Part shown: positions 1-5,644 of the stretch, in pieces
Layout of the letters: every line of letters begins with the position of its first letter
Position numbering within the stretch: position 1 is the first letter of the stretch
Assembly: GCA_038043305.1 (NCBI GenBank)
Contig: JBBTCG010000071.1
Span: 1 to 5,644 of the forward strand
DNA length: 5,644 nt
DNA from: JACRCE01 sp038043305
Lineage (GTDB): Bacteria > Desulfobacterota > GWC2-55-46
Reading direction: 5' to 3'
The notes under the pieces: generated by a model
Databases searched by the model: none
What the model was told of the DNA's origin: nothing
The model's input: the letters and a program-made list of their open reading frames with translations, nothing else
Position numbers and translations under genes: made by a program

Positions 1-43
1 CCCCCCACGCCAACGCCGCAGATGGGCGTTTTTCAGCAGCCTG
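1..43. repeat. Partial dispersed intergenic repeat (REP-like), cut by window edge
   Basis: This is the only non-coding stretch in the window and it directly abuts the stop codon of the last gene. Read on the minus strand it starts CAGGCTGCTGAAAAACGCC and continues CATCTGCGGCGTT. From memory, this resembles a family of short palindromic intergenic repeats (CTGCTGAAAAACGCCCATC type) seen in many copies in genomes of Nitrospirota and former Deltaproteobacteria. Only one edge of the element is present, so its full length, partner arm and copy number cannot be seen. The family assignment rests on recollection of the motif, not on a search. Confidence 0.45.
12..33 (+). terminator. Small hairpin followed by T-run (possible weak terminator)
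   Basis: On the plus strand AACGCC (12-17) pairs with GGCGTT (25-30) around a 7-base loop. Five consecutive T residues (29-33) overlap and follow the second arm. This looks like a short intrinsic terminator for transcription entering from the left. On the minus strand, the direction of the operon here, the same hairpin is followed by G-rich sequence rather than a T-run, so it is not a canonical terminator for these genes. It may simply be part of the repeat structure. Confidence 0.3.
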
Positions 44-1588
44 TTAAAAAAGATTCAACTCGCTCTTATAAAACAGCTCATGCCTGAGCGTGCGGACAAA
101 GGCAAGCTCCGGGGCAAAGTCATACATCTTGTGCCTGAGTTTTTGCGAATAATAATAGCTTACGACCTTTGCGGCCTTTTGCGCCGGCGCCCTCAGGCTC
201 TTTATCTTCATGCTTCCCATGACGTTGCCCAGGGCATTGGCAAGGATGCTCATGTAGCAGATGTTGCCGAGCCGGATGCGGTCGTCCTTTGAAAACCACG
301 GGAGTTTTTCGCCCACGATGTCGTAGTCGTCGAATACCCAGTTGGCCCAGCCTTCAAGTGAGTCAGGAGGCTTTAGGCCGTGCTCCATCGCAAGTTTGAA
401 GTCCGGTGTGCCCGGAAATGCCGTGTAGGTTGACATCACCTCAAGCTCTGCCTGCGGGTTTTCCCGCTTTATGCGGAAGGCCAGATCAATAGTCTGGTCT
501 ATGTCGTCAAAGGTCTCGGTCGGATACCCGATAAGCAGGCCGAAGACCGGGATGATGCCGAGTTTTTTGCAACGCTGATTTGCCGCCAAGGTCTGCTCGA
601 CGGTAATCCCCTTGTGCATGAGATCAAGTATGCGCTGAGAGCCTGATTCGGCGCCCATCTTTAGGGTATACGCGCCGGCGCGCTTCAATACCTCAAGGTC
701 ATAGTCCGAGGCTTTAAGGAGTATGTCTGCGCGAGTGCCTGAGGTGTAAAACGAAACGTTCAGGTTCGCCCGTATGATCCCTTCGCATATCCCGGTTGCC
801 CTCAACCTGTTTATGTAAAACTCGTCGTCCCTTAGCCAGAAGCCGCCGAGATTAAAGCGAGCGACCGTCTCGATTATCCTGTCAACGCTTTTTTCAGCGC
901 TCATGGCGCGCCATCTTCTCTCCCGTATCTCCGCGCTGCTGCAAAATCCGCATCTGAAGGGGCAGCCCCGGCTGGTCTGCCCGATGTCGAGTATCCTGCC
1001 CTTGTCCTTGACGTACATGTCGCTGTGGATATACTTTTCAACGTCCAAAAGCTCCCACGGGACCGGCAATAGCTCCTCCACGTCGAGAAGCTCCCTCTTT
1101 GGAGTCCTTACCGTCTCACCGTTGTCCTTGAACATGATGCCGGATACGTCCCTTAAATCCGACCCCGTGTCAATGGCGCGAACAAGTTGGGCAAACGTTA
1201 TGTCTCCCTCGCCTATGACGACCACGTCCACGTCCTCGTGTGCAAGGGTCTGCTCAGGCATGACGCTCGGATGACAGCCGCCCCAGATAAGCGGTACACG
1301 GCCGCTGGTCAGGCGTCTTATCTTTTTCGCAAGGTTCAAGGCATTTCTTATCTGAGTGCCGGTCATGGTGGATATGCCCACGCATATAAGATCGCTCGAT
1401 ACGCACCCTCTCAGCAACTCGTCCGTAATCGCCAACGTCCTCTGGTCAAGGAGCGTTACTTTGTAACCGTCCTTGATGACAGGCGCGGCCACGCTCAGGA
1501 GCGCATGAGGCGGGGCAACGGTCGAGCCGAAGTCAATCCCGGTCTTGGGGTACAAAAGCAGGACGTTTGGTTTCACCTTGTTCGTCAT
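44..1588 (-). CDS. B12-binding domain radical SAM protein (BchE-like), 514 aa
   Basis: Probable cytoplasmic class B (cobalamin-dependent) radical SAM enzyme; such enzymes typically methylate unactivated carbon or phosphorus, or catalyse BchE-like chemistry. The N-terminal Rossmann-like B12-binding region spans about residues 7-140, with NVLLLYP, LLDQR, GGCHP (103-107) and the VDVVVIGEG loop (120-128). The radical SAM core spans about 200-400. The cluster motif SRGCPFRCGFCSS gives CxxxCxxC at Cys209, Cys213 and Cys216, and GAESGS (312-317) fits the SAM-binding strand. No SPASM-type auxiliary cluster motif follows: the later cysteines (268, 340, 444) are scattered. The C-terminus (about 465-514) is basic and aromatic. 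The ATG overlaps the upstream TGA by 4 bp and has a good Shine-Dalgarno, which fixes the start. It is the last gene of the operon visible here. The family is confident; the substrate is unknown, and methylase versus another B12 radical reaction cannot be decided. Confidence 0.9.
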   Translation of the reverse strand: MTNKVKPNVLLLYPKTGIDFGSTVAPPHALLSVAAPVIKDGYKVTLLDQRTLAITDELLRGCVSSDLICVGISTMTGTQIRNALNLAKKIRRLTSGRVPLIWGGCHPSVMPEQTLAHEDVDVVVIGEGDITFAQLVRAIDTGSDLRDVSGIMFKDNGETVRTPKRELLDVEELLPVPWELLDVEKYIHSDMYVKDKGRILDIGQTSRGCPFRCGFCSSAEIRERRWRAMSAEKSVDRIIETVARFNLGGFWLRDDEFYINRLRATGICEGIIRANLNVSFYTSGTRADILLKASDYDLEVLKRAGAYTLKMGAESGSQRILDLMHKGITVEQTLAANQRCKKLGIIPVFGLLIGYPTETFDDIDQTIDLAFRIKRENPQAELEVMSTYTAFPGTPDFKLAMEHGLKPPDSLEGWANWVFDDYDIVGEKLPWFSKDDRIRLGNICYMSILANALGNVMGSMKIKSLRAPAQKAAKVVSYYYSQKLRHKMYDFAPELAFVRTLRHELFYKSELNLF

Positions 1589-3045
1589 GGGTGGTCCTCT
1601 GCAGAGGCCGTGGACTGCGCCAGATACCGCTTGAATATCTCCAGCCTCATCCGCGTAGACAAGGCCATCTTGAAAAACCCGGCCATCTTCACGGCAAAAA
1701 ACACGTCGTACACGAGGCGCAAAAACCGCCTTGGGAGCTTCAAGAGCGCCTTTTCAAACAAACGGTTATTGCGGTAAAGCGCCGGAAACTGGACGAGCAG
1801 GGGAAAAAGATAGGCCACCTTCTGAATCCTGAGATTTTCCTCAGGCGTAAAGTTCAGCACCGACCTTTCATATAACGTGGCCGGCAGATTTCCAGCCTTG
1901 TCCGCGTCAAGGTATGAATTTTTCAGCGCGTACTCGGTAAGCTCAAGTCCGGGATACGGCACGAATACGCTTCCGATGGCAAGGTTGGGTCTTGAGGCGA
2001 TATTCAGTTCAAGCGTTTCCCTGATGTTCGCAAAGGTCTCTCCGGGGATGCCGAGGACGTTGCCGATCCTGTGCGGAATCTTGTACTTGTTGAGATTTCT
2101 TGCGGCTCCGAGTATCTGCTCCCGCGACATGTTGCGCTTGAGGACGTCGTTCCTCAAATGGTCGTTGCCGCTCTCGATGCTCCATGCCGCGTGGATGCAG
2201 CCACCCGCCTTCAAGGCCTGGACTATCTCCTCGCGCGCGGCTATCTCGGCCTTAACGTTGCAAGTAAAGGGCAGTCCCACTTCACGAGGGAAGCGGGCGC
2301 AAAACTCCATGAGCCACTCCCTTTTCAATATGAACACGTCGTCCTGAAAGACTACTGTCTTAAGCGGCCATCTGCGCTTTACCTCCTGTATCTCAGCGAT
2401 GAGATAGTCAACGCTCTTGAAACGGATTATAGGCCCGCTCTCCTTGAACTTCTCGTTGAATGCGTGATTATGGCAGTATGTGCATTTATAGGGACAGCCG
2501 CGCCCGGCCATGAACTGCTTTGAAGGCTGTTCCCTGAGCACCGCGTCCTCGGCATATACGAGCGAACGGTCCGGCATGGGCAGATCATCAAGCGCCGCAA
2601 ACGCGAACCAACCGGACTTTAAGTCCCTGACCTTTGAAAACTCCTCCCTGCTCAGGACGTTCCTGTTGCCCTTGAAGCCGCTGTCAACATACTCCGTGAG
2701 CGCCCTTTCTCCTTCGCCGATGCACATGGCGTCAATGCCGGTATTCACTATCCGCTCAGGGTCATAAGTCGGCCCGTGTCCGCCGATGAGCGACCTTACC
2801 TTCATCCGCTCCTTTATAAGCGCGTCAAGCCTCGCGTAGCGCGGGATGTCCCGTGTAAAGGTCGAGTACAGGAGAAGTTCCGGCTTTATCGCCTCAAGCC
2901 TCGCCATTATTTCCTTAAACTTCATCATTGCCGCGCCCACGTAATGCACCTTATGCCCGGCCTTCGTCAGTACCGCCGCAAGCGAATACACGGCGTGCCT
3001 GTCGTAAAAATTATTGGCCAGATCTATGAACGCTATGGTCGTCAC
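1585..3045 (-). CDS. Radical SAM protein with divergent B12-binding-type domain, 486 aa (GTG start)
   Basis: Second of three B12-type radical SAM enzymes in the operon. Numbering from the GTG at 3045, the N-terminal Rossmann-like region covers about 1-125: TTIAFIDLA, then a SLAAVLTKAGHKV helix-strand, GGHGP (88-92) and IGEGE (109-113). The radical SAM core (about 175-375) has GRGCPYKCTYCHNHAF, with CxxxCxxC at Cys184, Cys188 and Cys191, and SIESGN (289-294). There are no cysteines after residue 283, so a C-terminal auxiliary cluster is excluded. The C-terminus (about 425-475) is rich in Leu, Phe, Arg and Lys and could form amphipathic helices. A longer frame opens at a GTG at 3087, but it has no visible Shine-Dalgarno and would overlap the upstream gene by 46 bp. 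The GTG at 3045 overlaps the upstream TGA by 4 bp, is preceded by GGAG, and puts the typical first beta strand right at the N-terminus. The segment after the second beta strand (HYVGAAMMKF) lacks the Asp seen in both sister proteins. The substrate is unknown. Confidence 0.88.
   Translation of the reverse strand: MTTIAFIDLANNFYDRHAVYSLAAVLTKAGHKVHYVGAAMMKFKEIMARLEAIKPELLLYSTFTRDIPRYARLDALIKERMKVRSLIGGHGPTYDPERIVNTGIDAMCIGEGERALTEYVDSGFKGNRNVLSREEFSKVRDLKSGWFAFAALDDLPMPDRSLVYAEDAVLREQPSKQFMAGRGCPYKCTYCHNHAFNEKFKESGPIIRFKSVDYLIAEIQEVKRRWPLKTVVFQDDVFILKREWLMEFCARFPREVGLPFTCNVKAEIAAREEIVQALKAGGCIHAAWSIESGNDHLRNDVLKRNMSREQILGAARNLNKYKIPHRIGNVLGIPGETFANIRETLELNIASRPNLAIGSVFVPYPGLELTEYALKNSYLDADKAGNLPATLYERSVLNFTPEENLRIQKVAYLFPLLVQFPALYRNNRLFEKALLKLPRRFLRLVYDVFFAVKMAGFFKMALSTRMRLEIFKRYLAQSTASAEDHP
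1595..1600 (-). promoter_or_regulatory. Ribosome binding site for the 514-aa radical SAM gene
   Basis: AGAGGA on the minus strand lies 6 bases upstream of the ATG at 1588-1586, inside the end of the preceding gene. Its spacing and strength support that start and fit with coupled re-initiation at the ATGA overlap. Confidence 0.6.
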
Positions 3046-4571
3046 CTTGTGCTCCGCCCCTTGCTCATCTCTATCGTGTGCGCGCACGCGCCGCCGTTTT
3101 CCAACAGGCGGCGGGAGAGCCTTGTTTTGGTCATTTCGTCAACGTGAGCGCGGATACCCAGGCCGAATCTTTTCTCCACCATCGTCAGGTACGCGGGGTT
3201 GCCGAAGTATTTGTGAAAGGCGTTGTCCCTGAACTCAAGGACCTCTTTGCCTGTTAGGTGCTTTGTCGGCAGAGGCTCTATCTCATAGGAGTGCTGCGAA
3301 AAGCCGTGCCACTCCTGCGCGAACTTCCAGCCGCGCTTCAGGGCAATGTTATATAGCTCTGAGCCGGGATAGGCCATGGCGCAGTAAAAGTTCACGAACT
3401 CGCAGTTTAAGTCCATCGCAAGGTCAAGGGTCTGGCGCATCGTTTGAAAGTCGTCGTCCGGCAGGCCGAATATGTAGTTGCCTATGACCCGGATGCCTTC
3501 GCTCTGGATGGAGCGCACCACGTTTTTGATATCGCAAACCTTCATCCTCTTTGACGCCCCGTCGCGCACCATAGGATTGGCGCTCTCGATGCCGAGCGCC
3601 AGCCAGTTGATGCCCGCCTTCTTCATGGCCTTGAGATTCTCTTGCTTGACCGTGTCTATTCTCGCGTAGGCCCAGATGTTCAGGTCATAGCGCCGCTCGA
3701 TCAGCTTGTTGACTATGGTCATGTAGTGCCGCTCGTCAAGCACGAACAGCTCGTCAACGATCTTCATATTCCTTATGCCGTACTCCTCGACCAGCAGCCC
3801 CATCTCCTTGGCCACAAGCTCAGGGCTTCTGTACCTGACCCCTGATTTTCCGAAGGGCGCGTTGATGCAGCAAAAGATGCACGAATAGGGACACCCAAGG
3901 GACGTATAGATCGCCCCGTAAGGCGTCCTGTGTTTTAGGTCGTCAAAGCAGTGCCAGTTATGCGCCCTGTATTTGTGCATGGGCAGGAGGTCCCATGCCG
4001 CTGCGGGCAGCCCCTCATCAAGGTCTTTTATCAGTTCGGCCTTTGGGTTTTGCGCCGCTATCCCGTCCTTGAAGTGCCAAAGTCCGGGCACCTTTGAATA
4101 ATCTCCCGCGCCGGACTTTATGGCCTCGACAAGGCTTGTAAGGGTATACGGGCCTTCGCCCTCGATAACGAAATCAACGGCCTCCTCGGTAAGCGTCCTC
4201 AATGGCAGCGCGGACGGGTGAAGCCCGCCCATCGCTACTTTAGCGGATGAGGCGCCCGCCTCCCTGAATGCCCTGCATATCCTTCCGGCTATGGTCATGT
4301 TCTGAGTAGAGGCCGATGGCTGAGAGCCGTAAACGATGACCGCAAGGAGGAGCGGGTCTATTTCCCGAATCCTTGCCGCAGTCTCGGCCGGAGAGGCGTC
4401 TTCCGCGTTGGCGTCTATAACGACCACGTTCAAGCCGCGCCTCCTCGCGTATGCCGCTATGACCGCCACCCAGAAGGGCGGCTCAATCGCCGAGAAGTCG
4501 TCGGACAGACCCTGAAAGACCTGTCTCCTGTCCCCGGGATTGACCAGCACTATGTCAACTCTGTCTTTCAT
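3042..4571 (-). CDS. B12-binding domain radical SAM protein (BchE-like), 509 aa
   Basis: First of the three radical SAM genes, a probable cobalamin-dependent cytoplasmic enzyme. The N-terminal B12-binding-type domain (about 5-150) shows VDIVLVNPGD, VVVIDAN (49-55), GGLHPSALP (115-123) and VDFVIEGEG (132-140). There is no DxHxxG motif, as is usual for BchE-like members, so cobalamin would bind without a protein His from that motif. The radical SAM core (about 220-420) contains TSLGCPYSCIFCCINAPFG, giving Cys227, Cys231 and Cys234 for the 4Fe-4S cluster plus an adjacent Cys235. ALGIES (325-330) fits the SAM site and GLPDDD (369-374) is the usual loop. The C-terminal part has YFGNPAYLTMVEKRFG (455-470), a pattern I associate with this family. 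The ATG shares its A with the TAA of the transketolase gene (TAATG), and no strong Shine-Dalgarno is visible, so translation probably depends on re-initiation. The substrate is not recognisable; the context suggests it acts on a product of the transketolase. Confidence 0.9.
   Translation of the reverse strand: MKDRVDIVLVNPGDRRQVFQGLSDDFSAIEPPFWVAVIAAYARRRGLNVVVIDANAEDASPAETAARIREIDPLLLAVIVYGSQPSASTQNMTIAGRICRAFREAGASSAKVAMGGLHPSALPLRTLTEEAVDFVIEGEGPYTLTSLVEAIKSGAGDYSKVPGLWHFKDGIAAQNPKAELIKDLDEGLPAAAWDLLPMHKYRAHNWHCFDDLKHRTPYGAIYTSLGCPYSCIFCCINAPFGKSGVRYRSPELVAKEMGLLVEEYGIRNMKIVDELFVLDERHYMTIVNKLIERRYDLNIWAYARIDTVKQENLKAMKKAGINWLALGIESANPMVRDGASKRMKVCDIKNVVRSIQSEGIRVIGNYIFGLPDDDFQTMRQTLDLAMDLNCEFVNFYCAMAYPGSELYNIALKRGWKFAQEWHGFSQHSYEIEPLPTKHLTGKEVLEFRDNAFHKYFGNPAYLTMVEKRFGLGIRAHVDEMTKTRLSRRLLENGGACAHTIEMSKGRSTR
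3052..3055 (-). promoter_or_regulatory. Ribosome binding site deciding the GTG start at 3045
   Basis: GGAG on the minus strand sits 6 bases upstream of the GTG at 3045-3043, and a further AAGGGG lies at 3057-3062. The alternative in-frame GTG at 3087 is preceded by GC-rich sequence with no comparable site. Together with the GTGA overlap this favours the shorter protein of 486 residues. Confidence 0.6.
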
Positions 4572-5542
4572 TATTTTAGCAGCCCCTGAGCCGCGTTTAC
4601 CACGTCGTTGACCCCTATGCCGTTCATCGCGTGCAGAGCGTCCCGCGTGCCCATGTCAAAGGTATACGAGTCTTCTATGCCCATCCTCTTTAGTTTTATC
4701 TTCGAGTCGTTCTGCTCAAGAAGGAGAGAAACGACGCTGTCCAGCCCGCCTTTATTTACAAACCCCTCCTCAAGGGTTATCACGCGCTCGTATCCTTTTA
4801 TCGCGTCGAACAGGCGCTCTCCATGAATCGGCTTGAGGAGGAATACGTCAATGACTCCGGGACTCTTCCCGCTTCTCTCAAGGGTCGCAGCGGCCTTGAG
4901 CGCGGTGCGCGTCATGAAACCGGTTGATATGAAACAGACGCCTTGCCCTTGCCTCAGCTTGCAAAAGCCGTCTTCGACCCTAATGGGCGCCTTATCATCG
5001 TAAATTTGTTCGGACAGCTTGCCTTCAAACCTTATATACTTTGGTTTTTTTACCCGTATCGAATAGTCAACAAACCTTGACGCGAGGACCCAGTCGCTCG
5101 GCGAGAACAGGACAAAGCCGGGCAGCGCCCTCATTATCGTTATGTCCTCCACGCAGTGATGAGTCGGGCCTGACACGTCGTAACTCAGACCCGCGCCCAC
5201 TCCGATGAGGTTCACGTTCAACTCCTTGAGCTGCGACTGAAGGGCAAGATTGACCCTTATCTGCTCATAAGCCCTCATGGTTATGAAGGGCGCGATGGCG
5301 TATGCATATACCGTGTAACCCTCAAGCGCAAGCCCGGTGGCCACGTTTATAAGGTTTTGCTCCGCGATCCCGACGTTTATGAATCTGCCGGGACATTCTT
5401 TTCGTATCCTGTCGAGAGCGGGCGAACCGAAGTCCGCGCATAGAAAAAAGATGTCCTCATCCTCCTTCATGCGATGGCCCAAGGCCTCGATGAATACGTC
5501 CCGCATGGCCTTTGTCCTGAGTCCGGCGATTTCGTCGTTCAT
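4571..5542 (-). CDS. Transketolase, C-terminal (pyrimidine-binding) subunit, 323 aa
   Basis: One half of a split, thiamine diphosphate-dependent transketolase that transfers a two-carbon ketol unit between sugar-like molecules; it would work as a heteromer with the subunit encoded just upstream. The pyrimidine-binding domain covers about 8-175: GRFINVGIAEQN (52-63) carries Glu61, the expected activator of the ThDP aminopyrimidine, and YDVSGPTHHCVEDITIMRALPG is the transketolase-type His-rich loop (GPTHH at 125-129). The transketolase C-terminal domain covers about 190-315, including VITLEEGFVNKGG (254-266). At 323 residues it has the usual size of such subunits. The ATG overlaps the upstream TGA by 4 bp, with only a weak GGGG Shine-Dalgarno at 5548-5551. 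Its placement in an operon with three radical SAM enzymes argues for a specialised biosynthetic role rather than the pentose phosphate pathway. A 1-deoxyxylulose-5-phosphate synthase-like reaction is less likely, because that enzyme is normally a single chain. The donor and acceptor cannot be read from sequence. Confidence 0.93.
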   Translation of the reverse strand: MNDEIAGLRTKAMRDVFIEALGHRMKEDEDIFFLCADFGSPALDRIRKECPGRFINVGIAEQNLINVATGLALEGYTVYAYAIAPFITMRAYEQIRVNLALQSQLKELNVNLIGVGAGLSYDVSGPTHHCVEDITIMRALPGFVLFSPSDWVLASRFVDYSIRVKKPKYIRFEGKLSEQIYDDKAPIRVEDGFCKLRQGQGVCFISTGFMTRTALKAAATLERSGKSPGVIDVFLLKPIHGERLFDAIKGYERVITLEEGFVNKGGLDSVVSLLLEQNDSKIKLKRMGIEDSYTFDMGTRDALHAMNGIGVNDVVNAAQGLLK

Positions 5543-5644
5543 TCCAGCCCCGCTACCAGCGAATCAACTTCATCCGCATCCAGATTTTTTATGTGGCTCA
5601 AGGGGTCTCCTTCAAGGCTTGGCGCTCCCTTGCCTTTAACCGTG
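5539..5644 (-). CDS. Transketolase, N-terminal (ThDP-binding) subunit, 3' end only
   Basis: Only the last 34 codons and the stop are present; the first complete codon is at 5643-5641 and the gene continues off the right edge. The visible peptide starts TVKGKGAPSLEGDP and ends VDSLVAGLE. The TVKGKG motif is characteristic of the end of the transketolase N-terminal domain, where it precedes a short helical tail. It stops with TGA in a 4-bp ATGA overlap with the C-terminal subunit gene, the normal arrangement for split transketolases. By analogy the complete subunit would be about 270-290 residues and would hold the diphosphate- and Mg-binding GDG...N motif, which lies outside this window. Confidence 0.8.
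   Translation of the reverse strand, partial: TVKGKGAPSLEGDPLSHIKNLDADEVDSLVAGLE

Larger units (their letters stand above)
44..5644 (-). other. Single translationally coupled operon (partial, 5' end outside window)
   Basis: Five same-strand genes have no intergenic space. The junctions are ATGA at 5539-5542, TAATG with one shared base at 4571, GTGA at 3042-3045 and ATGA at 1585-1588. No internal promoter or terminator is apparent. The promoter must lie beyond 5644, and whether further genes follow below position 1 cannot be seen. Confidence 0.85.

Noticed and set aside
1187..1777. Open frame of 196 codons on the plus strand
   Set aside because: It lies antisense to the end of the 514-aa gene and the start-side overlap of its neighbour. 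Its translation is rich in Arg, Gly and His with no recognisable domain, as expected for the reverse frame of GC-rich coding DNA.
1877..2523. Overlapping plus-strand open frames of 156 and 150 codons
   Set aside because: Both are fully antisense to the 486-aa radical SAM gene, whose conserved motifs prove the minus-strand reading. No ribosome site or protein family signal supports the plus strand.
2776..3147. Plus-strand open frame of 123 codons across the GTGA junction
   Set aside because: It runs antisense to two real genes and has a low-complexity basic composition without a recognisable motif. It is a shadow of GC-rich codon bias.
44..4571. Possible recent tandem duplication of the three radical SAM genes
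   Set aside because: The proteins share only family-level motifs and differ in linker and tail sequence. No nucleotide-level repeat is apparent, so any duplication is ancient or the genes were assembled separately.
44..4571. Radical SAM peptide-modifying (RiPP) system with SPASM enzymes
   Set aside because: None of the three proteins has a SPASM/Twitch cysteine pattern after the core, and no small precursor peptide gene fits, because there is no intergenic space in the window.
4571..5542. Pyruvate dehydrogenase E1 beta or full-length DXP synthase instead of transketolase
   Set aside because: The GPTHH...ED...RALPG loop and the TVKGKG tail of the upstream gene fit a split transketolase. E1 beta has different motifs, and DXP synthase is normally one chain of about 620 residues.
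5337..5639. Plus-strand open frame of 100 codons near the right edge
   Set aside because: It is antisense to the transketolase C subunit and the tail of the N subunit, both supported by family motifs.

Overview
The window is a gene-dense, minus-strand segment of a bacterial chromosome. It is moderately GC-rich, with essentially no non-coding DNA between 44 and 5644. No gene fixes the taxon. Three oxygen-sensitive, BchE-like B12-binding radical SAM enzymes, a split transketolase and a short dispersed-repeat-like sequence at the left edge together suggest an anaerobic or microaerophilic bacterium, of the kind found among Nitrospirota, the former Deltaproteobacteria and related candidate phyla. 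That assignment is inference only.

Layout in transcription order, right to left: (1) the 3' end of a transketolase N-terminal (ThDP-binding) subunit, cut by the window edge (5539-5644); (2) a complete transketolase C-terminal (pyrimidine-binding) subunit (4571-5542); (3), (4) and (5) three consecutive, mutually divergent radical SAM enzymes with N-terminal B12-binding-type domains, of 509, 486 and 514 residues (3042-4571, 1585-3045, 44-1588). The last stop codon is followed immediately by what looks like the end of an intergenic repeat (1-43), which carries a small hairpin.

All four gene junctions overlap: ATGA (4 bp), TAATG (1 bp), GTGA (4 bp) and ATGA (4 bp). This is strong evidence for one translationally coupled operon whose promoter lies beyond the right edge. 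The third junction supports a GTG start at 3045 for the 486-residue protein, rather than the longest possible reading frame from 3087.

Functionally, the split transketolase would move a two-carbon ketol unit to make or lengthen a ketose-like or acyloin intermediate. Three cobalamin-dependent radical SAM enzymes could then perform difficult C-methylations or rearrangements on that product. This is the profile of a specialised pathway, such as an unusual branched sugar, a cell-surface glycan component or a small natural product, rather than of central metabolism. The product cannot be named from this window. The most notable point is the combination itself: a split transketolase translationally coupled to three successive B12-type radical SAM paralogues.
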